From Simkania sp. (lineage in GTDB: Bacteria; Chlamydiota; Chlamydiia; Chlamydiales; Simkaniaceae), in NCBI GenBank assembly GCA_027942475.1, contig JAQFVP010000016.1, positions 1 through 33,660 on the forward strand: DNA of 33,660 nt, given 5' to 3'. The notes under the pieces were generated by a model. That model saw only the letters and a list, made by a program, of their open reading frames with translations, was not told where the DNA came from and did not search any database. This document shows positions 25,965 to 33,660 of this stretch, piece after piece. How positions within the stretch are numbered: the first letter of the stretch is position 1; each line of letters begins with the position of its first letter. The position numbers and the translations under genes are program-made.

Positions 25965-27205
25965 TTGAAATCATCTCTATTGGATCTGAGCTTTTAACCG
26001 GCCAGACGATCAATACGAGTGCCAGTGTGATTGCAACTTTGTTAGTTCGAGAAGGATACTTAGTCAAACAGATTACTACAATCCCCGACGAGCAAAATGC
26101 TTTGAAAGAAGCGCTGCATCGCGCAGCGCAGCGCGTTCCTTTTATTATGATGACCGGGGGGCTTGGACCGACTGAGGATGATATTACGCGGCAAACCCTC
26201 GCAGAGTTTTTTAAGTGCTCACTCAAAAAGGATGATACTTTGGCCTTTGATTTGATAAAAAGGTATGGAAAAGAATTACAAACACTTGAAGACCAGGCTA
26301 CTGTGATTGAAGGGGCGACGATTATGCCCAACCTCTTTGGTACAGCGCCAGGTTTTTTATTGAAAAAGGGAAAAACCACTGTTTTGGCCTTTCCGGGAGT
26401 TCCCCATCAAATGCGAGAAATGTTAGAAAAATATGGAATCCCCTATTTATCTCGAGTCGCTTCAAAAGCATATTTTCAACAGAGCTTATTTCTTTTTTCT
26501 ATAGCAGAGAAGAGTGTCGACCTTACCTTGCAATATCTAAAACAAAAATATCCCCATTTGGAATATGGGCTATGCCCTTCTCGGGGCACTCTATCCATCT
26601 ATTTGAAAGTCAAAGCCTCTTCTCAAAAGGAGGCAAGCGAAAAACTCGCGCCGATCCTCTCCGACCTACGCGCGCGTTATACGCAAAAGATTTTTTCTGA
26701 AACGGATCGAAGAATTGAGTATGCTGTCCAAACGCAGTTTATCAAAAATCACATAACACTTGCATGCGCTGAATCATGTACGGGTGGAAGGATCAGTTCC
26801 CGCTTGACACAGATAAGTGGCAGCTCTCAGTATTTTTTGGGAGGTTTAGTGGCTTATTCCGATAAAATCAAACAAACAGCGCTCAAAGTAGATTCCAAGA
26901 CGATAGATAAGTATGGAGCCGTGAGCCGTGAAACAGTCCTCGAAATGGTTCAGGGAATTTTGGCTCTTTTTGGGTCGGACTACGCCATTGCCGTATCAGG
27001 CATTGCGGGTCCAGAGGGGGGCAGTCGAGAAAAACCAGTGGGTACGATCTGGGGGTCAATTGGCACCAAAAAGGGAGACCTTTTTAAAGCGCTTATTCCC
27101 TTGAAAGAAAAGCAACCACGGGAAGTTTTAATCGATTTGTCGGCAACCTATCTCCTATCCCATCTCTGGCGTTACGTTCAATTTCAGATTCCCCCTTTCA
27201 GCTAA
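25961..27205 (+). CDS. cinA: CinA-family protein: molybdopterin-binding-like domain plus nicotinamide-nucleotide amidase (PncC)
   Basis: The start is taken at GTG 25961 (VIEIISIGSELLTGQT), giving 414 residues, the normal CinA size; an upstream ATG adds 19 unlike residues. N-domain: IGSELLTGQTINTSA, TGGLGPTEDDITR (ADP-ribose/COG1058 type), NLFGTAPGF, FPGVPHQM. C-domain: AESCTGGRISSRLT (catalytic Ser region), YFLGGLVAYSDKIKQ, GIAGPEGGSREKPVGTIW, which is the PncC amidase that recycles NMN. Overlaps the stop of the preceding gene by 4 bases and the next start by 1. Confidence 0.9.
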   Translation: MIEIISIGSELLTGQTINTSASVIATLLVREGYLVKQITTIPDEQNALKEALHRAAQRVPFIMMTGGLGPTEDDITRQTLAEFFKCSLKKDDTLAFDLIKRYGKELQTLEDQATVIEGATIMPNLFGTAPGFLLKKGKTTVLAFPGVPHQMREMLEKYGIPYLSRVASKAYFQQSLFLFSIAEKSVDLTLQYLKQKYPHLEYGLCPSRGTLSIYLKVKASSQKEASEKLAPILSDLRARYTQKIFSETDRRIEYAVQTQFIKNHITLACAESCTGGRISSRLTQISGSSQYFLGGLVAYSDKIKQTALKVDSKTIDKYGAVSRETVLEMVQGILALFGSDYAIAVSGIAGPEGGSREKPVGTIWGSIGTKKGDLFKALIPLKEKQPREVLIDLSATYLLSHLWRYVQFQIPPFS

Positions 27206-28017
27206 TGACCATACATCAATATACCTTGACCGATAGCGGCAATGAGAAAAAACTCGAACAGTTCGGGCCATACCGGATTGTACGCCCTTGCCCTCAAGCT
27301 ATTTGGAATCCCCTATTCCCCGATAAATGGGAAAATCATCAGGGAAGGTTTACCCATAGTCCATGCCATCGGTGGGAAAAAAAATGTCTGCCCCCCTCTT
27401 GGTCGATTTGTTTTCACCATATCCAACTGAAACTATCTCCAACAGACTTCGGCCATTTGGGTATTTTTCCCGAACATGTCACGCACTGGAAATGGATAGA
27501 AGAAAAAATAGAAAAAGGGGGAAAACCGATTTTGAACCTCTTCGCTCATTCAGGTGCGACTTCCCTACTTATCGCAAAAAAAGGGGGAGACGTTTGCCAT
27601 GTAGACGCGTCGAAAAAAGCAGTTGATTGGGCTAAAGAAAATGCTAAGCTCAATCACATCCACTCGATTCGCTGGATTGTGGAAGATGTCATAAAATTCT
27701 TAAAGCGCAGTATGAGGCGCAAGATTTTTTATCAAGGAATCATTTTGGATCCACCCTCATTTGGCAGGGGAAAGCAAGGACAGGTATTTAAGGTAGAGCG
27801 GGATTTGACTTCCCTTTTATACTTATGTCGATCTGTCGTAGCGCAAAAAGGATTTATTTTATTGACAAGTCATACACCAGGCTTTACACCCCTTGTATTA
27901 AAGCATTTGCTTTGTCAAACGCAAGGTCTAGGAAAGGTCGATAGCGCGGAAATGGTTATCCCCTCCTCATCTTTTCCCCTTCCAAGTGGAAGCTATGCCA
28001 GGTGGGATGGAGGGTAG
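27205..28017 (+). CDS. RlmI-like class I SAM-dependent RNA methyltransferase
   Basis: 270 residues. Rossmann motif I ILNLFAHSGATSL (109-121), acidic end of strand 2 HVDAS (132-136), and motif IV LDPPSFGRG (181-189) are those of the COG1092 rRNA cytosine-C5 methyltransferase group (RlmI and RlmK types). The N-terminal PUA domain of RlmI is absent; the first 100 residues are of another kind, with GPYRIVRPCPQAIW. The substrate is thus open but probably rRNA. TAATG overlap with cinA. Confidence 0.8.
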   Translation: MTIHQYTLTDSGNEKKLEQFGPYRIVRPCPQAIWNPLFPDKWENHQGRFTHSPCHRWEKKCLPPSWSICFHHIQLKLSPTDFGHLGIFPEHVTHWKWIEEKIEKGGKPILNLFAHSGATSLLIAKKGGDVCHVDASKKAVDWAKENAKLNHIHSIRWIVEDVIKFLKRSMRRKIFYQGIILDPPSFGRGKQGQVFKVERDLTSLLYLCRSVVAQKGFILLTSHTPGFTPLVLKHLLCQTQGLGKVDSAEMVIPSSSFPLPSGSYARWDGG

Positions 28018-28021
28018 TAGA

Positions 28022-28678
28022 ATGTATCCAAAACCTACCCAAGAGATTCTCTATCTAGACTCCCATCTTTTAGCAATCGAAAAGCCCGCTTCCTTGCTTA
28101 CCCAACCATCTCCTTTAGGTGGTATTAATTTAGAAGATCAGGCAAAAGCCCTGATCAAAAAGAGATTTCACAAACCAGGGCGGGTATTTCTCACCCCCAT
28201 TCATCGACTCGACTTTCCGGTGAGCGGACTTGTGTTATTTGCGCGCAACAGCAAAAGTCTTGCCCGTATGCAGGATCAGATGCGCATGAAACAGATAAAA
28301 AAAATCTATTATGCTAGGGTGGAGGGGCAGGTGCAAAAAAAGCAGGAGCGTTTAGAGCACCTTTTGGTGCATGGGAATCGGAGAGCTATTGTTTCCACCC
28401 ATTCGGGTAAAACATCCATTTTACACTATCAATTGATCAAAAGAGACCCGAGCTCTAGTCTGATTAAAATCGAACTTTGCACGGGTCGTTACCACCAAAT
28501 CCGCGCGCAACTCTCTCATATAGGGCATCCGATTTGTGGAGATAGCAAATACGGATCGAAGTCGCGGTCCAAAAGAGGAGGCATTGACCTGCATCACTCT
28601 GCCCTTTTTTTCCACCATCCCGTAGGGGGGGCTGAGCTCTCTCTAATAAGTATCCCTGGATTTTTTTATCAAAATTAG
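28022..28678 (+). CDS. RluA-family pseudouridine synthase
   Basis: 218 residues from ATG 28022, chosen for the GGAGGG 8 bases upstream; a frame from 27986 would run inside the previous gene. It isomerises uridines in rRNA or tRNA. Catalytic motif IHRLDFPVSGLVLFA (60-74) with Asp64, where the usual D-x-x-T-S-G has become D-F-P-V-S-G, and the C-terminal block GRYHQIRAQLSHIGHPICGDSKYG. There is no S4 domain. It follows the methyltransferase by 4 bases, so both likely modify RNA from the same transcript. Confidence 0.85.
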   Translation: MYPKPTQEILYLDSHLLAIEKPASLLTQPSPLGGINLEDQAKALIKKRFHKPGRVFLTPIHRLDFPVSGLVLFARNSKSLARMQDQMRMKQIKKIYYARVEGQVQKKQERLEHLLVHGNRRAIVSTHSGKTSILHYQLIKRDPSSSLIKIELCTGRYHQIRAQLSHIGHPICGDSKYGSKSRSKRGGIDLHHSALFFHHPVGGAELSLISIPGFFYQN

Positions 28679-28792
28679 GTATGTTTCCCTGAGTTGAGTC
28701 TGTTTGCGCATCGCACCAATAAAATTTTGCTTACAGGTGCAGCCCCCCTTTTCGTTCACGCAAAAAGAGTTCCCGCTTGTAGGAGAGGAAGT

Positions 28793-30009
28793 ATGAAACC
28801 TTGGCTTAAAATCATTGTTGGACTCGTGCTCGGTGTGATCACCGGACTTGTCGTACAAGGGCAAATTCAGCTCTTGTCTCTTGTCGGGAAGGCGTTTATT
28901 GACCTTCTTAAGATGCTCGTTGGGCTGATTGTTTTTTCTTCCCTTGTGGTCGGAATGTGTCACATCAACGACCCGAAAAAACTCGGGCGTATTGGCACGC
29001 GTACACTCATCTTTTATGTAGTCACAACAATTATCGCAATTGGAATCGGCCTCATTGTGGTCTATGTTATCAGGCCAGGGGCAGGATTGCAATTGGTAGC
29101 ATATGAAAATGCGCAGTCCAATGGAACTTCCAAGACATTGATCGACTTCATTTTTTCTATCGTCCCCTCAAACCCGGTCGATTCTTTTGCAAAGGGGAAT
29201 ATTTTGCAAATTATTGTCTTTGCCGTGTTATTTGCATGTGCAATTACCCTGGCGAAAGAAAAAGCGCGACCGGTCCTGAAAATGATGAATCACTGGGCGA
29301 CATCATGGCGCAATTAACGCACATTGTAATGCGGTTTGCACCTTATGGAGTATTTGCCCTGATGGCGACATCTATTGGTGTTATTGGTTCAAAGGCTATC
29401 CCTTCTCTTTTTTGGGCGATTTTCTGTATTTTATGTGCCTGTCTGATTCAGATTTTTTGCGTATTTGCCGTTGCGCTGCGCTTTTTTGCTGGATTGAAAG
29501 TTACCCCCTTCTTTAAGGGGATGAAAGACGCAATTATTGTTGCTTTTACGACGAGCAGTAGTTCGGCGACCCTTCCGGTGTCTATGAAATGCGCTACAAA
29601 CCATCTCGGTCTTTCATCCGACATTTCTGGATTCGTTCTCTCCCTTGGCTCCACCATTAATATGAACGGAACCGCCATTGGGCAGGCCGTTTTATCGATT
29701 TTTATTGCGCAGGCCTATGGCATCGAGGTCACGGTTGTCAATATCTTAGTACTTGTCTTGACCACTGTGATCTCTGCAATTGGAACTGCGGGCATTCCAG
29801 GCAGTGGACTTCTTATGCTCTCCATTGTTTTAAAAGCCATGGGTCTACCCGATGAGGCCATTTTGTATATTGCGGGCATTGATCGTTTCAGAGATATGTT
29901 TGGAACTGTGGTCAACATACTCGGAGATGCCGTCACAGCAGTCTATGTTGCAAAAAAAGAGGGGCAAATGGATGAAGAGAAATATCATGCCACTACCTGG
30001 ATTGAGTAG
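28793..30009 (+). pseudogene. gltP: Dicarboxylate/amino acid:cation symporter (GltP/DctA type), split by a frameshift
   Basis: Two frames join into one symporter of about 405 residues. The first (28793-29317, ATG after AGGAGAGG) has the opening helices KPWLKIIVGLVLGVITGLVV, IDLLKMLVGLIVFSSLVVG and ends in RPVLKMMNHW. The second, about 29287-30009, continues ESLGDIMAQLTHIVMRFAPYGVFALMA, then the family signature AFTTSSSSATLPVSM, GFVLSLGSTINMNGTAI and GIPGSGLLML. Loss of one G at 29287 (ATGATGAAT for an expected ATGATGGAAT) explains the shift exactly. It is a recent pseudogene, a sequencing slip or programmed. Function if intact: uptake of glutamate or C4 acids with Na+ or H+. Confidence 0.85.
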
Positions 30010-30115
30010 ACAGCAAGCACCTCGATGAGGTAGAATTGTATTAGTTGCCGTATAGGGTCTTTTGCATCCTTAAAATTTAACGGCACTTGATCGATACACG
30101 TTTGGAGAAAAACCC

Positions 30116-30424
30116 ATGAAAATTTTTGTAGGAAACCTGCCGAGAGAATATACAGGGGATGATTTATCCCAGCTCTTATCTCAATTCGGATCTCCTAAAA
30201 ACTCAAAGATTATTAAAGATCGCACAACTGGTCAATCGAGAGGATTTGGTTTCATTGAACTAGATACAAAAGAGCAAGCCAAAGCTGCCATTGAGGGTCT
30301 CAATGGAAAGGAAGTAGGCGGCCGTTCCCTCACTGTGAATGCAGCGCGTGAACAAGAAAAGAGGGACATGAGAGGGGGAAATAGGCGTCCTCCCCGTAGA
30401 GATGGCGGTGGATTTCAAGGGTAA
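30116..30424 (+). CDS. RRM-type RNA-binding protein
   Basis: 102 residues, one RRM with RNP2 KIFVGNL (2-8) and RNP1 RGFGFIEL (42-49), then a short Arg/Gly tail NRRPPRRDGGGF, like the small RNA-binding proteins of cyanobacteria and other bacteria that bind single-stranded RNA, often in cold response. GGAG precedes the ATG at good spacing. It stands alone between the symporter and the PpiD-like gene. Confidence 0.9.
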   Translation: MKIFVGNLPREYTGDDLSQLLSQFGSPKNSKIIKDRTTGQSRGFGFIELDTKEQAKAAIEGLNGKEVGGRSLTVNAAREQEKRDMRGGNRRPPRRDGGGFQG

Positions 30425-30430
30425 ACTATT

Positions 30431-30457
30431 GAGGGGGATGTCGCATAGGTATCCCTC
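30431..30457 (+). terminator. Possible terminator hairpin after the RRM gene
   Basis: GAGGG/CCCTC outer stem with inner GGAT/ATCC and a 2-base bulge, followed by TTG only. The T run is poor, so it is tentative. Confidence 0.3.
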
Positions 30458-30629
30458 TTGTAGCCATTAATCGTGAATGCCCGCAACCCCTTCTCTTATC
30501 TCACTTTTCTCAAAAACTTCTTATTAAATAAGTAAATTTTCCCTCTATTTACATTTGAAGGGATCTGCCTTGCTTAGAAAGCGAAGATTTTGTTAGGATT
30601 TGTCTTTTCTTGAAAATGTGTAGACTGGA

Positions 30630-32987
30630 ATGCTCAATTTTTTTCGTAAATATCAACGCCATTTTTTTCTATTTATCGCCTGCATAATCGGGATCTCATT
30701 CCTTTTTTTCGGCACTCATCAAGTAACGTTTACCAGAAAGCAAGTGGATGATCGGTCGCTTGGATTAGCGATTGACAGATCTTCAATGAAAAAACAAACA
30801 ATTGATGAGATAGTCCGTTTTATTGGGAGCGATCAAAATGACCGGCAGCTACTGGAAAAACGTGTCATGCCTAATTTTTTTAATGACGGCGTCGTGCGGA
30901 AAGATTTTCTATTAAATGGAATCGGGGTGATGCTCGCAGATCGGTATTTTGACGCTCTAAAAGAAGATTTTGGAAAAAAAGCAAAAAAGCACAAGGAATG
31001 CGTTACCCATCTCACTTCGAATTCCCCTCTTATCACAGTCCAAAAGCTTTGGGACAAAGTTCTTCCAGAGCAAAAACAAAAGCTCGATAAACTGATTCAA
31101 GAAGACCTGCCGATCGATCCTAGCCTCTTCTCCCTCTTTGTCGACCTTTACTTAGGAGAAATGGCATTTCCTCCCCACGCTTTGCGCCATTATATGAGAA
31201 TGGAAAACAAGCAAAACAAATCATTTGATCATGCCGATTTCAGCCTTTTTCGGTGCAGCTCCCTCGAGGATTGGTTTGGCCCCATGTTTTTGGAGTTAGT
31301 AGGTCAATTTATCCATAACGCCGCGCTTTTTGCAGAGCAGAAGGGGTACAAAGTTTCTGCAGAAGAAGCCAAAGTAGATTTATTTCGCAATGGACAAAGG
31401 TCTTTAGAAATGCAAAAAAACCCGGATACGATCGGTAATCTGTGGAACCGCCAACTTTCCCACCTAGGGATGGATGAAAAAACTGCGGTCACCGTATGGC
31501 AAAAGGTCATGCTTATGCGGCGTCTTTTTACCGATTGTGCCCACACCGCGTTCGTCGATCGCCATCCTTACGAATGCTTTCACTCTTATGCTTCTCAAAT
31601 AGCGCTTGTCGATCAATATTATTTGCAAGACGGTTTGTGTATAAAAAACTTTGATCAACTACTCAAGCTGATTTTTTATCTCAAAACTGTGTCCGCTTCC
31701 AACTGGAATTGGCCCGATCTCCCCACGCAATTCGCCTCAGTCGAGTCGCTAAAGCAGACCTGCCCCAGACTTGTTTGTCAGCGGTTTTTAGTAGAGGTAA
31801 GCTCGGTTAACAAAAAAGAGATTGCTTCAGAGATCAGTCTTAAACAGATGTGGGATTGGCAGATAAACCCTGAGAACTTTAAAACATTGCAAAAAGCATT
31901 TCCCGAATTAGCCTTTTCCAAGGCGATTGATGCAGAAGGGTATTTCGCTAAGTTAGAAGCGCAACCGCTCCCTGTGCGGAGAAAGATCGACCAATATTCC
32001 CGCATGCAAATTATCCAAAGCCACCCCGAATGGATTGAAGCTGCTCTGCATCAACAAAAGCCAATGATCCGAGAAATTATTTTTTCCTCTGATGGGCATC
32101 AAATAGAACTCCAAGGGGTAGAAAATGGTCAAAAACTACTTGAGCTTTTCCAACTGGCACCACTTAAAGGGGAAAGCAATGGGAACCAAGATGTGCAAGT
32201 CGAGTCCGCATTAAAACTCTTTTCCGAAGATCATCAGACGTACTACCGTTTTCGGGTTTTAGACCGAGACGAAAATCCCCATATTTACACCTTTACCCAA
32301 GCAAACAAGCAAAAAATATTGGATCCTCTCTTTGAAGATGACCTTAAAAAACAGTACCCCGAAGTCCGACTCCAAAATCCTTTGCTTTTTCGAACAGAGT
32401 CAAACGAATGGAAGCCATTTCATTTGGTCAAGCAAGAGATAGGTCGGATCCTTTATGGAGAAATAGTTCGCTTGATTGAATCCAGTGCGCAAAAAGCGGG
32501 ATATACGCTTTCCCAGAATCGTTTTGATGGATCAGACGATTTTTACCCCAAACACTACCTTTTCCCCTATATCAACGCTGCTTTCTCAGATATTCGGGAA
32601 AAAGGAGCAGAAAGTGCTTATCTGGCAAAAAATCTGCCTCATACAGATTCAGAAAAACTACCCCCTTATTCCCCTCTAACTCAAGAGTGGAAACTCATCA
32701 AACAAGCTCAAAGCTATAAACAAAGTGAAGATTATCCAAAATTTGATCGATCTCCGTTCACTATGAAACGGGAAGAGTGGTCCTCTGTCCAAAAATTTGA
32801 AGACGGTAAAATGGGATTTTTTCAACTTCGGGAGCACCAAATGCCCGAATCATCCCCACCTGAAGGGATGAAGCAAGGACAGGAAATTCTATCTATTGAA
32901 GCGCAGCGCTATCTAATGATAGAGCTCCTGGATATACTCAGCAAAACGGAGTCGATTCACTTGGTCTGCGATTTAGATGCTAAATGA
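30630..32987 (+). CDS. PpiD-like membrane-anchored periplasmic protein (SurA_N-type)
   Basis: 785 residues. The start MLNFFRKYQRHFFLFIACIIGISFLFFG is the PpiD-type signal anchor (cytoplasmic basic head, one helix at about 11-28); the rest is periplasmic and helical-rich. No parvulin (rotamase) domain is evident to me, so it may act purely as a chaperone for outer-membrane proteins. Helical repeats such as SAEEAKVDLFRNGQRSLEMQ and the end LMIELLDILSK resemble the SurA_N helix bundle. It overlaps the next gene by 11 bases. Confidence 0.6.
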   Translation: MLNFFRKYQRHFFLFIACIIGISFLFFGTHQVTFTRKQVDDRSLGLAIDRSSMKKQTIDEIVRFIGSDQNDRQLLEKRVMPNFFNDGVVRKDFLLNGIGVMLADRYFDALKEDFGKKAKKHKECVTHLTSNSPLITVQKLWDKVLPEQKQKLDKLIQEDLPIDPSLFSLFVDLYLGEMAFPPHALRHYMRMENKQNKSFDHADFSLFRCSSLEDWFGPMFLELVGQFIHNAALFAEQKGYKVSAEEAKVDLFRNGQRSLEMQKNPDTIGNLWNRQLSHLGMDEKTAVTVWQKVMLMRRLFTDCAHTAFVDRHPYECFHSYASQIALVDQYYLQDGLCIKNFDQLLKLIFYLKTVSASNWNWPDLPTQFASVESLKQTCPRLVCQRFLVEVSSVNKKEIASEISLKQMWDWQINPENFKTLQKAFPELAFSKAIDAEGYFAKLEAQPLPVRRKIDQYSRMQIIQSHPEWIEAALHQQKPMIREIIFSSDGHQIELQGVENGQKLLELFQLAPLKGESNGNQDVQVESALKLFSEDHQTYYRFRVLDRDENPHIYTFTQANKQKILDPLFEDDLKKQYPEVRLQNPLLFRTESNEWKPFHLVKQEIGRILYGEIVRLIESSAQKAGYTLSQNRFDGSDDFYPKHYLFPYINAAFSDIREKGAESAYLAKNLPHTDSEKLPPYSPLTQEWKLIKQAQSYKQSEDYPKFDRSPFTMKREEWSSVQKFEDGKMGFFQLREHQMPESSPPEGMKQGQEILSIEAQRYLMIELLDILSKTESIHLVCDLDAK

Positions 32988-33588
32988 ACTAGACCCATTG
33001 CCCCCCTCTACTTTTTTCGACCTATCTGTGAAAATCAAAAAAAAAGGAAATCGCTTGACCTATTTACCGGACTTATCCGACTTATCAAATGAGGCAATAT
33101 TTGCCCGCATTGGTCTTCTTTGGTCTGTTGAAGGGCTTCTTGTTTGCGTCGACATCAAAACAGTTTTAGAGGAGTCTTTTTTTCCCAAGTACCGTCAAGG
33201 GGATAGCCTAGAGTTTTTTTTTGATACTCGACAATTAAAACACACTCAGTCTGTTCATCAATTTTGCCACCATTTCGTCTTTCTTCCCCAAGAGGTTGAT
33301 GGGATGCAAGCGAGCGAAGTCACCCGTTTTCGGTTTAATGAAAAACATCCACTCGCCCACCCAGATCTTTTTCGGTTAGAAAAAAAAGTAAAACAGAAGG
33401 GATACACAATGAATATTACTATCCCCAAAGAGGTCTTGCATGGATACGATCCCTCTGACTGTAAGGCACTCGGTTTTGCCTATCGAATCAACCGATTGGG
33501 AAAAGACCCGCAGCAATTTCCCCTTCCTTCAAAATTTTTTTCCCTTGAAAACCATCCCTATCTCTGGGCTACGCTACTACTAGGGTAA
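32977..33588 (+). CDS. CBM9/DOMON-like beta-sandwich protein
   Basis: 203 residues, no signal peptide. The pattern WSVEGLLVCVDIKT, GDSLEFFFDTRQLK, HQFCHHFVFLP and TMNITIPKEVL fits the CBM9-like fold, with FDTR typical of the ligand-side loop. Such domains bind sugars or heme; the chlamydial role is not known to me. The start overlaps the PpiD-like gene end by 11 bases, so they are co-translated. Confidence 0.5.
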   Translation: MLNELDPLPPSTFFDLSVKIKKKGNRLTYLPDLSDLSNEAIFARIGLLWSVEGLLVCVDIKTVLEESFFPKYRQGDSLEFFFDTRQLKHTQSVHQFCHHFVFLPQEVDGMQASEVTRFRFNEKHPLAHPDLFRLEKKVKQKGYTMNITIPKEVLHGYDPSDCKALGFAYRINRLGKDPQQFPLPSKFFSLENHPYLWATLLLG

Positions 33589-33592
33589 AGGC

Positions 33593-33660
33593 ATGTATAC
33601 CAATTTTCTCTATTTGGAAATCATCATCAAAAATACTTCTACCTCTTTACATGTACCTCG
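33593..33660 (+). CDS. Start of a further ORF, 3'-partial
   Basis: ATG 5 bases after the previous stop with AAAGG just before; the frame MYTNFLYLEIIIKNTSTSLHV is open to the window edge. Too short to name. Confidence 0.4.
   Translation, partial: MYTNFLYLEIIIKNTSTSLHVP

Overview
The window looks like a chromosomal segment of a chlamydia-like bacterium (order Parachlamydiales or Simkaniaceae-type; I cannot name the species). Pointers are a DnaA, the dksA-lspA pair, MurJ, MnmA, a TamB/AsmA-like giant, a GltP/DctA-type symporter, a large SurA_N/PpiD-like protein, a eukaryote-type ubiquitin-specific protease, and a clustered family of small proteins with a bilobed hydrophobic hairpin and coiled coils, the layout expected of chlamydial inclusion membrane (Inc) proteins.

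Left part (1-9800). The end of sucD (frame interrupted at the window edge) is followed by an M50 site-2-type protease gene. Then comes the accessory zone: five paralogous minus-strand genes (1945-2817, 3077-3736, 3835-4743, 8112-8759, 9225-9791). They share a Ser/Thr-rich N-terminus, an LVDTIS-x-x-AKSFF motif, a two-helix hydrophobic block ending LFWQ, and charged coiled coils. Three share one promoter/leader module. Scattered among them are broken copies of the 3' end of the M50 gene and two decayed IS200/IS605-type tnpB 3' ends with right-end hairpins. A small Gly/Pro-rich ORF, a CAT-anticodon tRNA (probably tRNA-Ile2) and murJ sit inside this zone. I see the zone as a gene family that grew by duplication, was rearranged through short flanking homologies, and was hit by transposons.

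Middle part (9966-21168). mnmA and a DMT-superfamily transporter (minus) face dnaA (plus), which has a terminator. tamB-like and comF-like genes form a minus-strand pair with a 4-base overlap. A sugar-porter MFS gene follows with a near-consensus promoter.

Right part (21422-33660). A USP-family (C19) deubiquitinase, probably a host-directed effector, and an uncharacterised lipoprotein precede tRNA-Ser(GGA). A tightly overlapping plus-strand operon follows: dksA-like, lspA, a hypothetical gene, cinA, an RlmI-like methyltransferase and an RluA-type pseudouridine synthase. Next are a dicarboxylate/glutamate symporter gene broken by a one-base frameshift, an RRM RNA-binding protein, a PpiD-like membrane-anchored chaperone and a CBM9/DOMON-like protein. 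The start of another ORF runs off the edge.

Together the segment mixes housekeeping functions (envelope assembly, tRNA/rRNA modification, replication initiation) with host-interaction genes (Inc-like family, deubiquitinase, sugar uptake). All family assignments come from reading motifs by eye; no search was run.
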